A DNA stretch of 64,000 bases, from contig JBFXHX010000001.1 of the NCBI GenBank assembly GCA_050176585.1, positions 124,001-188,000 of the forward strand, given 5' to 3'. Below, in pieces: positions 17,774 to 27,677 of the stretch. The stretch is from CAYYWP01 sp050176585. GTDB taxonomy: Bacteria; Desulfobacterota; Binatia; HRBIN30; CADEER01. The notes beneath the pieces are model-generated. The model worked only from the letters and a program-made list of their open reading frames with translations, did no database searches and had not been told where the DNA came from. A program made the translations under genes and the position numbers. The first letter of the stretch is position 1, and each line of letters begins with the position of its first letter.

Positions 17774-19075
17774 ATGGACTCGCCACCGGCGCCGATATAC
17801 CGAGGGGCAGTGATCGCCGCGCCGCCGTCTCCGCTCGGCCTCGAAGAGATCCGACTCGCCGACCCAGCCCTGTGGTGCCGGCCTGCGGCGGAGCGTGAAG
17901 GGGTGTTCGCGCTGCTGCGCGCCGAACGCCCGATCTCCTGGCACGAGGAATTCGAGTACGCCGGCATGCCCAGGGGGCCGGGCTTCTGGGCGCTGACGCG
18001 CTGGGATGACGTCTGCGCGGTCAGCCGCAACCCCGACCTATTCCTGTCCGGGCAGGGTACGAACATCGGCGATTTACCGATCGAGCTCGCGGAGTTCTTC
18101 GGCTCGATGATCAACATGGACGCACCGCGTCACACCAAGCTCCGACTCTTGGTCAACCGCGGCTTCACGCCCCGCACGATCGCCGCGACGGAGGACCTCA
18201 TTCGCGCCCGCGCGCGAGCGATACTGGAGGCGATCGCACAGCGCGGCGAGTGCGATTTCGTCGCCGACATCGCGGCGGCCCTGCCGCTCCAGATCATCTG
18301 CGAGATGATGGGTATTCCGCCGGCCGATACAGGGCGCGTGCTGGAGCTGACCAACATCATCCTGGGAGTTGGCGATCCGGAGTACGGCACGACGATCCCG
18401 GATCTGATGGGCGCCGCTTTGGAGCTGTTTCAATATGCGCAGCAGCTCGGCGCCGATCGTCTGGCGCGGCCGCGCGAGGACCTCACGTCGGCGCTGATGC
18501 ACGCGGAGGTGGACGGCCAGCGATTATCCGATCAGGAGTTCGGCTCGTTCTTCATTTTGCTAGTCGCCGCCGGTAACGAGACGACGCGCAACGCGATCAG
18601 CCACGGCATGAAAGCGCTCACGGATTGGCCCGACGAGCGCAGCAGGTGGCAAGCCGATGTCCAGCGCCTGCAGAGCACCGCGGTCGAGGAGATCGTGCGC
18701 TGGGCGACGCCGGTGATCCACTTCCGGCGCACCGCGGCACGCGACACGGCGATCGGCGGTCAGGCGATTCGCGCCGGCGACAAGGTCGTCCTCTGGTACA
18801 ACTCGGCAAACCGCGACGAGTCGCGCTTCGCCGATCCGTACCGATTCGATCTGATGCGCGCTCCCGGCGACCACGTCGGGTTCGGCGCCGGCGGCCCGCA
18901 CTTCTGTCTCGGCGCCAACCTCGCCCGGCGCGAAATTGCCGTGCTGTTCGAAGAGTTGTTCGCCCGCTTACCCGACCTCGAGATCAGCGGCCCGCCGGAC
19001 ATTCTGCAATCGCCCTTCATCCACGGTATCAAGCGCATGCCGTGCCGCTTCACCCCGCGGGAGCGGAGGGCGTAG
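17774..19075 (+). CDS. cytochrome P450
   Basis: A 433-residue soluble bacterial P450. The I-helix oxygen-activation motif is AAGNETTRNAISHG, the K-helix ExxR is EEIVRW, and the heme-binding loop is FGAGGPHFCLGANLARRE with the thiolate Cys at residue 378. FRRTAARDTAIGGQAIRAGD and LWYNSANRDESRF resemble the CYP125/CYP142-type branch that oxidises steroid side chains, but the substrate is unproven. The ATG at 17774 gives a normal length. No ferredoxin or reductase gene is adjacent. malQ starts immediately after its stop codon. Confidence 0.93.
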   Translation: MDSPPAPIYRGAVIAAPPSPLGLEEIRLADPALWCRPAAEREGVFALLRAERPISWHEEFEYAGMPRGPGFWALTRWDDVCAVSRNPDLFLSGQGTNIGDLPIELAEFFGSMINMDAPRHTKLRLLVNRGFTPRTIAATEDLIRARARAILEAIAQRGECDFVADIAAALPLQIICEMMGIPPADTGRVLELTNIILGVGDPEYGTTIPDLMGAALELFQYAQQLGADRLARPREDLTSALMHAEVDGQRLSDQEFGSFFILLVAAGNETTRNAISHGMKALTDWPDERSRWQADVQRLQSTAVEEIVRWATPVIHFRRTAARDTAIGGQAIRAGDKVVLWYNSANRDESRFADPYRFDLMRAPGDHVGFGAGGPHFCLGANLARREIAVLFEELFARLPDLEISGPPDILQSPFIHGIKRMPCRFTPRERRA

Positions 19076-20584
19076 GTGGTGCGCCTTCCGCGTACCAGCG
19101 GCCTGTTGCTGCACCCCAGCTCCCTGCCGGGGCCACATGGGCTCGGCGACTTGGGCCCGTCCGCCCGGAATTTCCTCACCTTCCTGAGCACGGCGCGACA
19201 ACGCCGCTGGCAGGTACTGCCTCTCAACCCCACCAGCGTCGGCGACTCGCCCTATCAAAGCCCGTCCGCGTTCGCCGGCAACCCCTTGCTGATCAGCCTC
19301 GAGCTCCTGATCGAGGATGGTCTCCTCGCGCCCACAGCAGTCCAGCTCAGTACCGGTGGGGAGGACCGCGTCGACTATGCGCGCGTGATCGCCTGCAAGG
19401 AGCCGCTGCTCCGCACGGCCGCCCGCCGGCTCATCGATGGTGCGACTCCCGCCCTGAGCGAGCCGTTCGAGCGCTTCCGAGCCGCGGAAGCCGGCTGGCT
19501 CGACGATTTTGCGCTGTTCATGGCGCTCAAAGATGCGCATCGCGGCGAACCCTGGGCCCTGTGGGAGCGCGGCGCGGCGCTGCGCACCGCCGCGGCGCTG
19601 GCACGCTGGCGCAATCGGCTGGCCCGCGAAGCGGCGGAGTACGCCGCTTTGCAATTTCTTTTCTTTCGGCAGTGGGGCCAGTTGCGCGCGTGCGCCGCCG
19701 CGCGCGGGATCAGCATCATCGGCGACCTGCCGATCTTCGTCGCCGCTGACAGCGCCGATGTGTGGGCCCATCGCGAGCTCTTCCAAGTCGACGCGGAGGG
19801 GCGCGCGACGGCGGTGGCGGGGGTGCCGCCGGACTATTTCAGCCCGACCGGGCAGCTGTGGGGGAACCCACTGTATGACTGGGGCGCGATCGCGGGGCGG
19901 AACTTCGCTTGGTGGATCGACCGCATGCGCGCCGCGTTCGGCCTCTACGATGTGGTGCGCATCGATCACTTCCTCGCCTTCGTGCGCCACTGGGCGGTGC
20001 CGCGTGGCGCGGCCGATGCGACGCAGGGACATTGGCAGCCCGGACCCGGAGCCGCCGTGCTGCACGCCATCCGCGGCGCGCTCGGCGACGTACCGATCGT
20101 CGCCGAAGACCTGGGCAGCACGACGCCCGAGGTGCAGGCTCTGCGCGAGGCCTTCACCGTGCCTGGCATGAAGGTGCTCCAGTTCGCATTCGACGGCGAT
20201 GCGAGCAATCCGTTTCTCCCCCACCACTACGCAGCCAATTGCGTGGTCTACACGGGCACGCACGACAACGACACGACCGCGGGTTGGTTCGCCAAGGCTG
20301 CACCGGCCGTGCGCCGCGCCGCGCTGCGCTACGTCGGCGGCGTCGACGGTGAAGACATGGCGTGGAGATTCGTCCGGCTCGCCATGGCATCGGTTGCCGA
20401 TACCGCGATCGCGCCCGTTCAGGACGTGCTCGGCCTCGGTTCCGAAGCGCGCATGAACCACCCGGGCCACGCCTCCGGCAACTGGACGTGGCGTTTGCGC
20501 CCGGGGGCGCTGACCGCGCGACACGCAGAGCGGTTGGCGGAATTGGCCGAGATATACGACCGCGCCGGAGACGCTGGGCGGTAG
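19076..20584 (+). CDS. malQ: 4-alpha-glucanotransferase (amylomaltase)
   Basis: A 502-residue GH77 enzyme that transfers alpha-1,4-glucan segments. The N-terminal SGLLLHPSSLPGPHGLGDLG, the SPYQSPSAFAGNPLLISL loop, the nucleophile region VVRIDHFLAFVRHW, the general-acid region VAEDLG and GTHDNDTT (third carboxylate) are all present. The GTG start directly abuts the P450 stop codon. No other glycogen genes are nearby. The gene is convergent with the CCA-adding enzyme gene, with 81 bases between them and no clear terminator. Confidence 0.96.
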   Translation: MVRLPRTSGLLLHPSSLPGPHGLGDLGPSARNFLTFLSTARQRRWQVLPLNPTSVGDSPYQSPSAFAGNPLLISLELLIEDGLLAPTAVQLSTGGEDRVDYARVIACKEPLLRTAARRLIDGATPALSEPFERFRAAEAGWLDDFALFMALKDAHRGEPWALWERGAALRTAAALARWRNRLAREAAEYAALQFLFFRQWGQLRACAAARGISIIGDLPIFVAADSADVWAHRELFQVDAEGRATAVAGVPPDYFSPTGQLWGNPLYDWGAIAGRNFAWWIDRMRAAFGLYDVVRIDHFLAFVRHWAVPRGAADATQGHWQPGPGAAVLHAIRGALGDVPIVAEDLGSTTPEVQALREAFTVPGMKVLQFAFDGDASNPFLPHHYAANCVVYTGTHDNDTTAGWFAKAAPAVRRAALRYVGGVDGEDMAWRFVRLAMASVADTAIAPVQDVLGLGSEARMNHPGHASGNWTWRLRPGALTARHAERLAELAEIYDRAGDAGR

Positions 20585-20665
20585 GGGAAAAGGAGCTTAC
20601 GAAGTGCGATTGGAGTGAGGAGCGAAGGTCGATCGTCCGTAGCACGCTACCAGCTGAAACTCTGG

Positions 20666-22042
20666 TCAGCCTGTCGCATAGTGCAGCGGGAACTCGCGCT
20701 GCACCCAGGCGAGTGCGTCGTCGCGCGACGCGAGCTCGCCTTCCAGCTGCCGTTCCTCGACCGCGACGAGGATCCGCGTGTACAGCGGCCCGCGCGGATA
20801 CCCGAGCGCGAGCAAGTCGCGCCCGCGCAGCAACGGCGGAGGCTTGATGGGTTCGTCGGCGAACGCCGCTCGTGCGCGGACGCAGAACTCGTAAGCGGTG
20901 AGGTCTTTATTGGACGCGAGGCTGTCCATGCGCGCTAGCGCCAGCAACTCGTCGATGCCGTCTTCGGCGAGGAAGCGCCGCAACGTGCTGCGGCGCATGC
21001 GCGGCGCCTCGATCAACTTCAGATGATTGCGCACGAGGTAGTCGACGCGCTCCCAAGTCTGCCGGCTGCGGCGCAGTCGCTGACAGATCGCGACCGCGAG
21101 CTCGGCACCCCGCTCGCAGTGGCCGTAGAAGGTGATCCGCCCGTCGGGCCGCCGCTCGGCGCATGGGGGCTTGGCGACGTCGTGAAGCAGCGCGCCGAGC
21201 GCCAGCGTTTCGGTGGGTGCGCGGAGCTGCTCCAGCAAGAGGATCGTGTGCGTAAAGACGTCGCCCTCCGGGTGATAATCGGGCGACTGCTCCACGCCCT
21301 TCATGGCGGCGATCTCGGGCAGGACGTGCGGCAGGAGCCCGGTGGCATCCAGCAGCTCGAAACCGCGTCGCGCGTCGCCCTCGGTGAGGATGCGGATGAT
21401 CTCCTCGCCAATGCGCTCCCAAGCAATGGCCGTGATCGATGCGGCCTGCACTTTGATTGCGGCCAACGTGAGCGGCTCGATCTCAAAGCCAAGGCGCGCC
21501 GCCAGCCGCACCGCGCGGAGCAAGCGCAGGTGGTCTTCCGCGAAACGCGCCCGCGGGTCGCCGATTGCGCGGATCACGCCCGCGGCGAGATCGGCACGCC
21601 CGCCGACGTAATCGAGCACCGCGCCAGTATCCGGGTCCAGGAACATGCCGTTGATGGTGAAATCGCGGCGCTGCGCATCCTCCTCGGCAGAAGCCGGGCG
21701 CACGGCCACGGGGTGGCGGCCGTCGATGTACTCCGCGTCGGACCGAAACGTGGCCACCTCCACGGGTTGCCCGTCGATCAAGACCAGTACCACTCCGAAC
21801 TGCGCCCCTACCGGCACAGTGCGCCGGAACAGGGCTTGTACCGCCGTGGCGGGCGCGTCGGTCGCCACATCGAAGTCCTGCGGCACCTCCCCGCGCAAGG
21901 TGTCGCGCACGCAGCCCCCGGCGAAATAGGCCTGAAAACCGGCGCCGCGCAGGCTCGCGATGATGCGGCGGGCCGCGCGTTCACCAGCCGTGGGATGCGG
22001 GTCGTTCCGGGGCGGCCGCGCGTCTCGGCGCTCATCCGCCAT
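20666..22042 (-). CDS. cca: CCA tRNA nucleotidyltransferase with HD domain
   Basis: A 458-residue class II nucleotidyltransferase of the CCA-adding/poly(A) polymerase family. It has the catalytic GGCVRD and the metal-binding DFDVAT, then RRDFTINGM, and the RNA-binding helices around EDHLRLLRAVRLAARLGF. The C-terminal half has an HD phosphohydrolase domain (FTHTILLLEQL, LLHDVAK, FYGHCERG), as in CCA enzymes with phosphatase activity. CCA addition is favoured over polyadenylation but cannot be separated from sequence alone. Its start overlaps the end of the lipoprotein gene upstream by 11 bases. Confidence 0.9.
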   Translation of the reverse strand: MADERRDARPPRNDPHPTAGERAARRIIASLRGAGFQAYFAGGCVRDTLRGEVPQDFDVATDAPATAVQALFRRTVPVGAQFGVVLVLIDGQPVEVATFRSDAEYIDGRHPVAVRPASAEEDAQRRDFTINGMFLDPDTGAVLDYVGGRADLAAGVIRAIGDPRARFAEDHLRLLRAVRLAARLGFEIEPLTLAAIKVQAASITAIAWERIGEEIIRILTEGDARRGFELLDATGLLPHVLPEIAAMKGVEQSPDYHPEGDVFTHTILLLEQLRAPTETLALGALLHDVAKPPCAERRPDGRITFYGHCERGAELAVAICQRLRRSRQTWERVDYLVRNHLKLIEAPRMRRSTLRRFLAEDGIDELLALARMDSLASNKDLTAYEFCVRARAAFADEPIKPPPLLRGRDLLALGYPRGPLYTRILVAVEERQLEGELASRDDALAWVQREFPLHYATG

Positions 22043-23003
22043 GCGAGAGCGAGAACCCCGCGGGCGACAGCGTGCCGCCCTGCGGCTTCGGATACGCCGG
22101 GAGGAAGCGCTCAGCCGGGTCAGCTGGGCTTCGCACGGGCGTCGAATGCGTCGCCGCAGGCCGCCGAAAATGCTGGGCGGTGTAACCGTTGTTGAAGTGC
22201 ACGCGTTCGATGAACTGCTCGGCGATCATCGCGCCGACGATCTCGCCGTCGTCGTTGGCGGGGTAGAATTGTCGTTGGCGCTCTTTCTGAATGCCGTCGC
22301 AGTCGCGGTAGTAACGCCACTGCCCGACCCACAAGTTATGGGAGAGAAACGGCGCCGACAGCTTGCAATGGACCTGGTCGATCAAGCCGGTCGCCCGATT
22401 GATATAGAGCACGAACCATTCCCCGGGTGCCGCCAACTCAGACGCCGGGAACACTGCCTTCAGCTTGTCCCAGTGCTCCCCTGCCGGGCCGCGCACGGTA
22501 CCGACGTACGTCACCTGCGACTGTCCTTCGGCGAGCCGGAACGGCAGCGAAAACCAGAACAAGCTGCTGAGCATTTCGAAGCGCGTCATTGCGAGCTGAG
22601 TGGGCTCGGTGATGGGCCGGCCGTTGCTCAGGATCCAGGTCTCGCCGGCGTCGATGCCGGTCAGCACCTCGTGCGGCAGGCCCATCGCTTCCATGCGTGC
22701 CAGCACGCCGCCGTGCAGCGGAGCGGTGAACCACCCGATGCTGTCAGATGCCAGCATCCGCACCGGGTCGGTAATCGTCATCACGCTGACGTAGGAGACG
22801 TCCCGCACGGCGACCCAGCGGTCCCAGCCGCCCGCGGCGGTGATCGCGTGCTCGAGCACCTCTCCCGCCTTGCCATCCGGCAGCGCCGGCACAGTGGGGG
22901 CACTGGGAGCGGCCGCATCCTTTTGATGCGGCTCAGAGCGGCAACCGGTCACGAACCCAAGAGCGACGATTCCCGCCCCCGCGAGAGCGAGCCAGCGAGT
23001 CAC
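22032..23003 (-). CDS. outer-envelope lipoprotein of unknown function
   Basis: A 323-residue lipoprotein. The GTG at 23001-23003 gives an immediate signal sequence with lipobox VTGC and lipidated Cys21. The mature part begins with a charged Ala/Pro linker, then a domain opening AITAAGGWDRWVAVRDVSYV with many beta-strand segments, including WILSNGRPITEPTQ and LFWFSLPFRLAEG. It is reminiscent of DUF6503-like secreted proteins and of lipoprotein-carrier beta-barrels, but I am not certain of a family. It is upstream of and overlaps the cca gene, so they may be co-transcribed. Confidence 0.7.
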   Translation of the reverse strand: MTRWLALAGAGIVALGFVTGCRSEPHQKDAAAPSAPTVPALPDGKAGEVLEHAITAAGGWDRWVAVRDVSYVSVMTITDPVRMLASDSIGWFTAPLHGGVLARMEAMGLPHEVLTGIDAGETWILSNGRPITEPTQLAMTRFEMLSSLFWFSLPFRLAEGQSQVTYVGTVRGPAGEHWDKLKAVFPASELAAPGEWFVLYINRATGLIDQVHCKLSAPFLSHNLWVGQWRYYRDCDGIQKERQRQFYPANDDGEIVGAMIAEQFIERVHFNNGYTAQHFRRPAATHSTPVRSPADPAERFLPAYPKPQGGTLSPAGFSLSHGG

Positions 23004-23157
23004 ATGACGGGGATAGGACCTGCTTCCGGAGCTGTCAATGCGCTCGCTGAGGCCACCGCGCGACGGAGTAAACGGCACCCTGGGCTCGTGGGTGGCTGAT
23101 CGGCACCGTCCACCCGGTTATGATACGGGCGCACGACGAACGGCACACGGAGGTCTC

Positions 23158-23856
23158 ATGTTCACGATACGACCCGCAGCGGAACGCGGGCTCACACAGC
23201 TCGATTGGCTCGACAGCTGGCACACCTTTTCGTTTGGCGACTACTACGATCCAGCGCACATGGGGTTTGGCGCGCTGCGCGTGATCAACGAGGACGTGAT
23301 CGCGCCGGGCGGCGGCTTCGGCATGCATGGGCATCGAGACATCGAGACCATCACGTACGTGCTGGAAGGCGCCATCGAGCACCGCGACAGCCTCGGCAAT
23401 GCCTCTGTCATCAGGCCGGGTGACGTGCAACGGATGACGGCCGGGTCCGGCATCGTGCACAGCGAGCTCAACGCGTCGCAGATCGCGCCCGCTCACGCGC
23501 TGCAGTTTTGGATCATGCCGGACCGCCGCGGGTTGGCCCCGGGCTATGAGCAGCGCGCGCTGCCCGCCGAGCTCGGAGCGGGGCTGCGATTGATCGCCTC
23601 GCAGGACGGCCGCGAAGGGTCGGTGACGCTCCACCAATCGGTGGCGCTGTACGCGGCCCGATTGGGTGATGGCGAACAGGTCACCTGCCCCGTGGCAGCC
23701 GGTCGGCGCGCCTGGTTGCACGTCGCGCGCGGCGAGCTCCAGCTCGGTCAGCATCGACTTTCCGGAGGTGACGCAGCGGGCGCACCCGGCCCGACCACGC
23801 TCGAGCTGCGCGGCAACCGCGCGGCTGAAGTCCTCCTGTTCGACCTCGCAGCGTGA
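23158..23856 (+). CDS. pirin family protein (YhaK/YhhW-like cupin)
   Basis: A 232-residue bicupin. The ATG at 23158 follows GGAGG. The first cupin carries the metal-binding pattern GGGFGMHGHRDIETITYVLEG with EHRDSLGN and the GSGIVHSE motif, all typical of bacterial pirins, some of which have quercetin 2,3-dioxygenase activity. The second cupin is degenerate. FSFGDYYDPAHMGFGALRVI is the classical pirin opening. It ends with a TGA that overlaps a possible GTG start for selA. Confidence 0.92.
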   Translation: MFTIRPAAERGLTQLDWLDSWHTFSFGDYYDPAHMGFGALRVINEDVIAPGGGFGMHGHRDIETITYVLEGAIEHRDSLGNASVIRPGDVQRMTAGSGIVHSELNASQIAPAHALQFWIMPDRRGLAPGYEQRALPAELGAGLRLIASQDGREGSVTLHQSVALYAARLGDGEQVTCPVAAGRRAWLHVARGELQLGQHRLSGGDAAGAPGPTTLELRGNRAAEVLLFDLAA

Positions 23857-23879
23857 GCGGGCATCGCGTCGACTCGCCC

Positions 23880-25265
<1,386 letters not shown>

Positions 25266-25301
25266 TCACCTCCGCAGGTTGCCGCGGCACCTGTGGCGCA
25301 C

Positions 25302-25320
25302 GGCATCGCGCCGCGATGCC
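25302..25320. repeat. REP-like palindromic element (copy 2)
   Basis: GGCATCGC-GCC-GCGATGCC, a perfect 8-bp hairpin in the 154-base gap between selA and the convergent glycosyltransferase gene. The core GCATCGC-N3-GCGATGC is the same as in the element at 17197-17213, and the flanking sequence (GCAC before, CGGGG after) is also similar. No T-run follows. Confidence 0.55.
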
Positions 25321-25419
25321 CGGGGCGGGGTGTGGCATACACGACCCCCCGGCCAGGCTGGTCGTCGCCCACACGCGCTGTCGCCGCTTTGCGGTGAATC
25401 TCCGATCGACCTTGAGCCG

Positions 25420-27144
25420 TCAGTGGTTCACGAGCAGCTGGTGGCGCGGTGTGTCGAGGAGGACCTCGCCGTCGGCGGGGATCTTCTCGATCTGTGCGAA
25501 CACGAACACGCGAGCCGAAGAGCTCCACAGCGCGTCGAACTCGGCGCGATCGAGGAACAGGTCCTGCGCATCGCCCTGCCGCAGGCCGAACAGCATGTCG
25601 CCATCGGCGCCGTCGAGCATGTGGGTGCGATGCCCCGTGTAGAGCGTCACACCGGCGGCATCCTCGTAAGTGCCGGCGACGACCAACACGGCGTCCGGAC
25701 GCCAGCGCTCCTCGATGATGTGCGCGGCGAGCTTCTGTGCGCGATCATCGGCGATCAGCAGCAGGCCGCGGTCGAGGATGCCTAGCGCCGGCACCAGACA
25801 GATCACCCAGCAGGCAAAGGCGAGCAGCGGACGGCGCAGGTATAGCGCCACAAGCGCGCCGGCGCCGAGCAGGCTGAACCACAGCGCGAACGGCGAGCGC
25901 AGGCTGAGCGCCTGCTGGGCGAAGAAAAAGGCGCGGTCGCGCCGCTTGAGGAAGTACTCCCGGTAGTACCCATCGGCGGTGGCGACCAGTGCCGTGATGT
26001 CGTAGTGCGCCTCCGGCTGGAGCCACAACCAGACGGCGACCACGATTCCACCCGCGCCCAGCACCGCACTGGTGAGCATGAGGCCCCGTCGGCGATGTCG
26101 CCGCGCGCTCCCCAACCAGTACGCCGCGACGAGCACCGCCAGTGCGGGGTAGGCGGGCTGCGCATAGTATTCGAGCCGGGATCGCGCCAATGTGAAGAAG
26201 CCGATGACCCACACGGCCCAGATCAACGGCACAGCCAGCCGCCGGCGGCCGTGCCAAGCGCTCGCCACGGCGCCGGGCAGAAAGAGCGCCCAGGGAAAGA
26301 ACCACAGCAGCGACGCCAACCAGAAACCGGGTACCGACAACGGCGCGTAATCGATCGGCTCGCGAATGTTCAGGAAGCGGTACACGTGCTCGTTCAGCAG
26401 ATAGAACGGGACGAATGCCGGATCGCGCGACGCCAGCGCCAAGTGCCACGGCAGCCATATGGCCGCGAGGATCGCCGCGCCGAGGCCGGGGCGCAGCCGC
26501 CGCAGGGTGTCGCGTCCACCGATCGCCGCCGCATACAAGGCCGCCGAGGCGACCGGAAACGCGATCCCGAGCAACCCCTTGGTGAGACCGGCCAGCGCGG
26601 CGCCGAGCCAGAAACATGTGGCTGCCATCCACCAGGCGGCGGGGCCCGGCGGTGGACTCCCGCGCCGGTCGCCGCGCGTCAGGACCGCGAGGCCGAGTAC
26701 GGACAGCGTGAGCGCGGCCGTGGTGACCGTGTCGAGCGAGACGAAACGCGCAAAATGATAAGGCGCGGCGGCGGTCGCGAACACCAGACAGGAGAGCAGC
26801 CCGCCGCGCGCTCCGAGGAGTTCGCGGCCGAGCAGAAAGACGAGCGCCACGGTGAGGATGTAGGCCAAAGCCGCCGGCAACCGGGCTGCCAGCTCGGTCT
26901 GGCCGAGCGCCGCCTGCGCAGCGGCGATGGACCAGTACATGAGCGGCGGCTTTTCGTAGTACCGCGCCGCGTTCAACCGCGGTTGCAGCCAGTCGCCGCT
27001 CTGGAGCATCTCCTGGGCGATGAGCGCGTTGCGCACCTCGCCGGCGCTGTAGAGCGGTCGGTCCCCGAGCCCGGGCAGGGCGAGGTAGGCCGCGAGCGCC
27101 ACGGCGAATGCCAGTGCTGCTGCCGAGGCCGCACGGCGCGACAT
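25420..27144 (-). CDS. ArnT/GT39-type membrane glycosyltransferase
   Basis: A 574-residue polytopic protein of the GT-C superfamily, with about eleven hydrophobic helices and a soluble C-terminal region. The N-terminus reads SRRAASAAALAFAVALAAYL then LPGLGDRPLYSAGEVRNALI and AQEMLQSGDWLQPRLNAARY, matching lipid-linked-sugar transferases such as ArnT. The first-loop acidic pair usually seen (DE) is here a single Glu (AGEVRN). Donor and acceptor are unknown. ATGs at 27207 and 27339 would lengthen the N-terminus, but 27144 gives the family-typical start. It separates selA from selB on the opposite strand. Confidence 0.85.
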   Translation of the reverse strand: MSRRAASAAALAFAVALAAYLALPGLGDRPLYSAGEVRNALIAQEMLQSGDWLQPRLNAARYYEKPPLMYWSIAAAQAALGQTELAARLPAALAYILTVALVFLLGRELLGARGGLLSCLVFATAAAPYHFARFVSLDTVTTAALTLSVLGLAVLTRGDRRGSPPPGPAAWWMAATCFWLGAALAGLTKGLLGIAFPVASAALYAAAIGGRDTLRRLRPGLGAAILAAIWLPWHLALASRDPAFVPFYLLNEHVYRFLNIREPIDYAPLSVPGFWLASLLWFFPWALFLPGAVASAWHGRRRLAVPLIWAVWVIGFFTLARSRLEYYAQPAYPALAVLVAAYWLGSARRHRRRGLMLTSAVLGAGGIVVAVWLWLQPEAHYDITALVATADGYYREYFLKRRDRAFFFAQQALSLRSPFALWFSLLGAGALVALYLRRPLLAFACWVICLVPALGILDRGLLLIADDRAQKLAAHIIEERWRPDAVLVVAGTYEDAAGVTLYTGHRTHMLDGADGDMLFGLRQGDAQDLFLDRAEFDALWSSSARVFVFAQIEKIPADGEVLLDTPRHQLLVNH

Positions 27145-27677
27145 GCGCCTTTGCTGGGCTGGTCGTGCCGCGGCCGGGATGGGAAGCGGAGAAGCGGGGA
27201 ACGCCATGAAAGCGCTGGCGAACGAGCCTGCTGAGTGGGCGCTAACCGACGCGACTCGACACGTCAACGAGGCGGCGTACGCGGGGTCGACTGGCAGCGC
27301 GCACAGGGGACGCGACGCCGACATTGATCGGGCGAGCATCCACCGCTAATCGGGTACTCGCGCGGGAACAATCGCAAATGGGCGCGGTCGGTCGATATCT
27401 GCGCGTATACATATGTGCGGCAACGCGGTGGTGTCGTTCGCGTATGACGGTCTGGCTCTGGGGCTCACGGGCACTGCACGCCGCGCCGTTCGCCGGTCGC
27501 CGATCGATTCATGGCGCGCGAAAGAGCGTGATGACCGCGGTGGCAGCGCTGGCACATGAATATCACGCTTTTCCGACCTGCTCGATGCTTGCCGGCGCCT
27601 CACCCGGCCGAATTCCTCAGCCCGCGCATCGGCTCGGGCGCGCCCGTCGGCGCTGACGAGAGATCGAGCCTGCCGCC
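27145..27677. other. 533-base interval without a recognised gene
   Basis: Lies between the divergent glycosyltransferase and selB genes. Its first part may encode extra N-terminal residues of the glycosyltransferase if an upstream ATG is used. The rest (27340-27677) has no reading frame with convincing protein character. I looked on both strands for a selenocysteine tRNA (long acceptor arm, UCA anticodon, TTCGA T-loop) and did not find one. It probably holds the two promoters, but no clear -35/-10 pair stands out. Confidence 0.4.

Noticed and set aside
27145..27677. Possible selenocysteine tRNA gene.
   Set aside because: No T-loop, long acceptor stem or UCA anticodon arm could be found on either strand.
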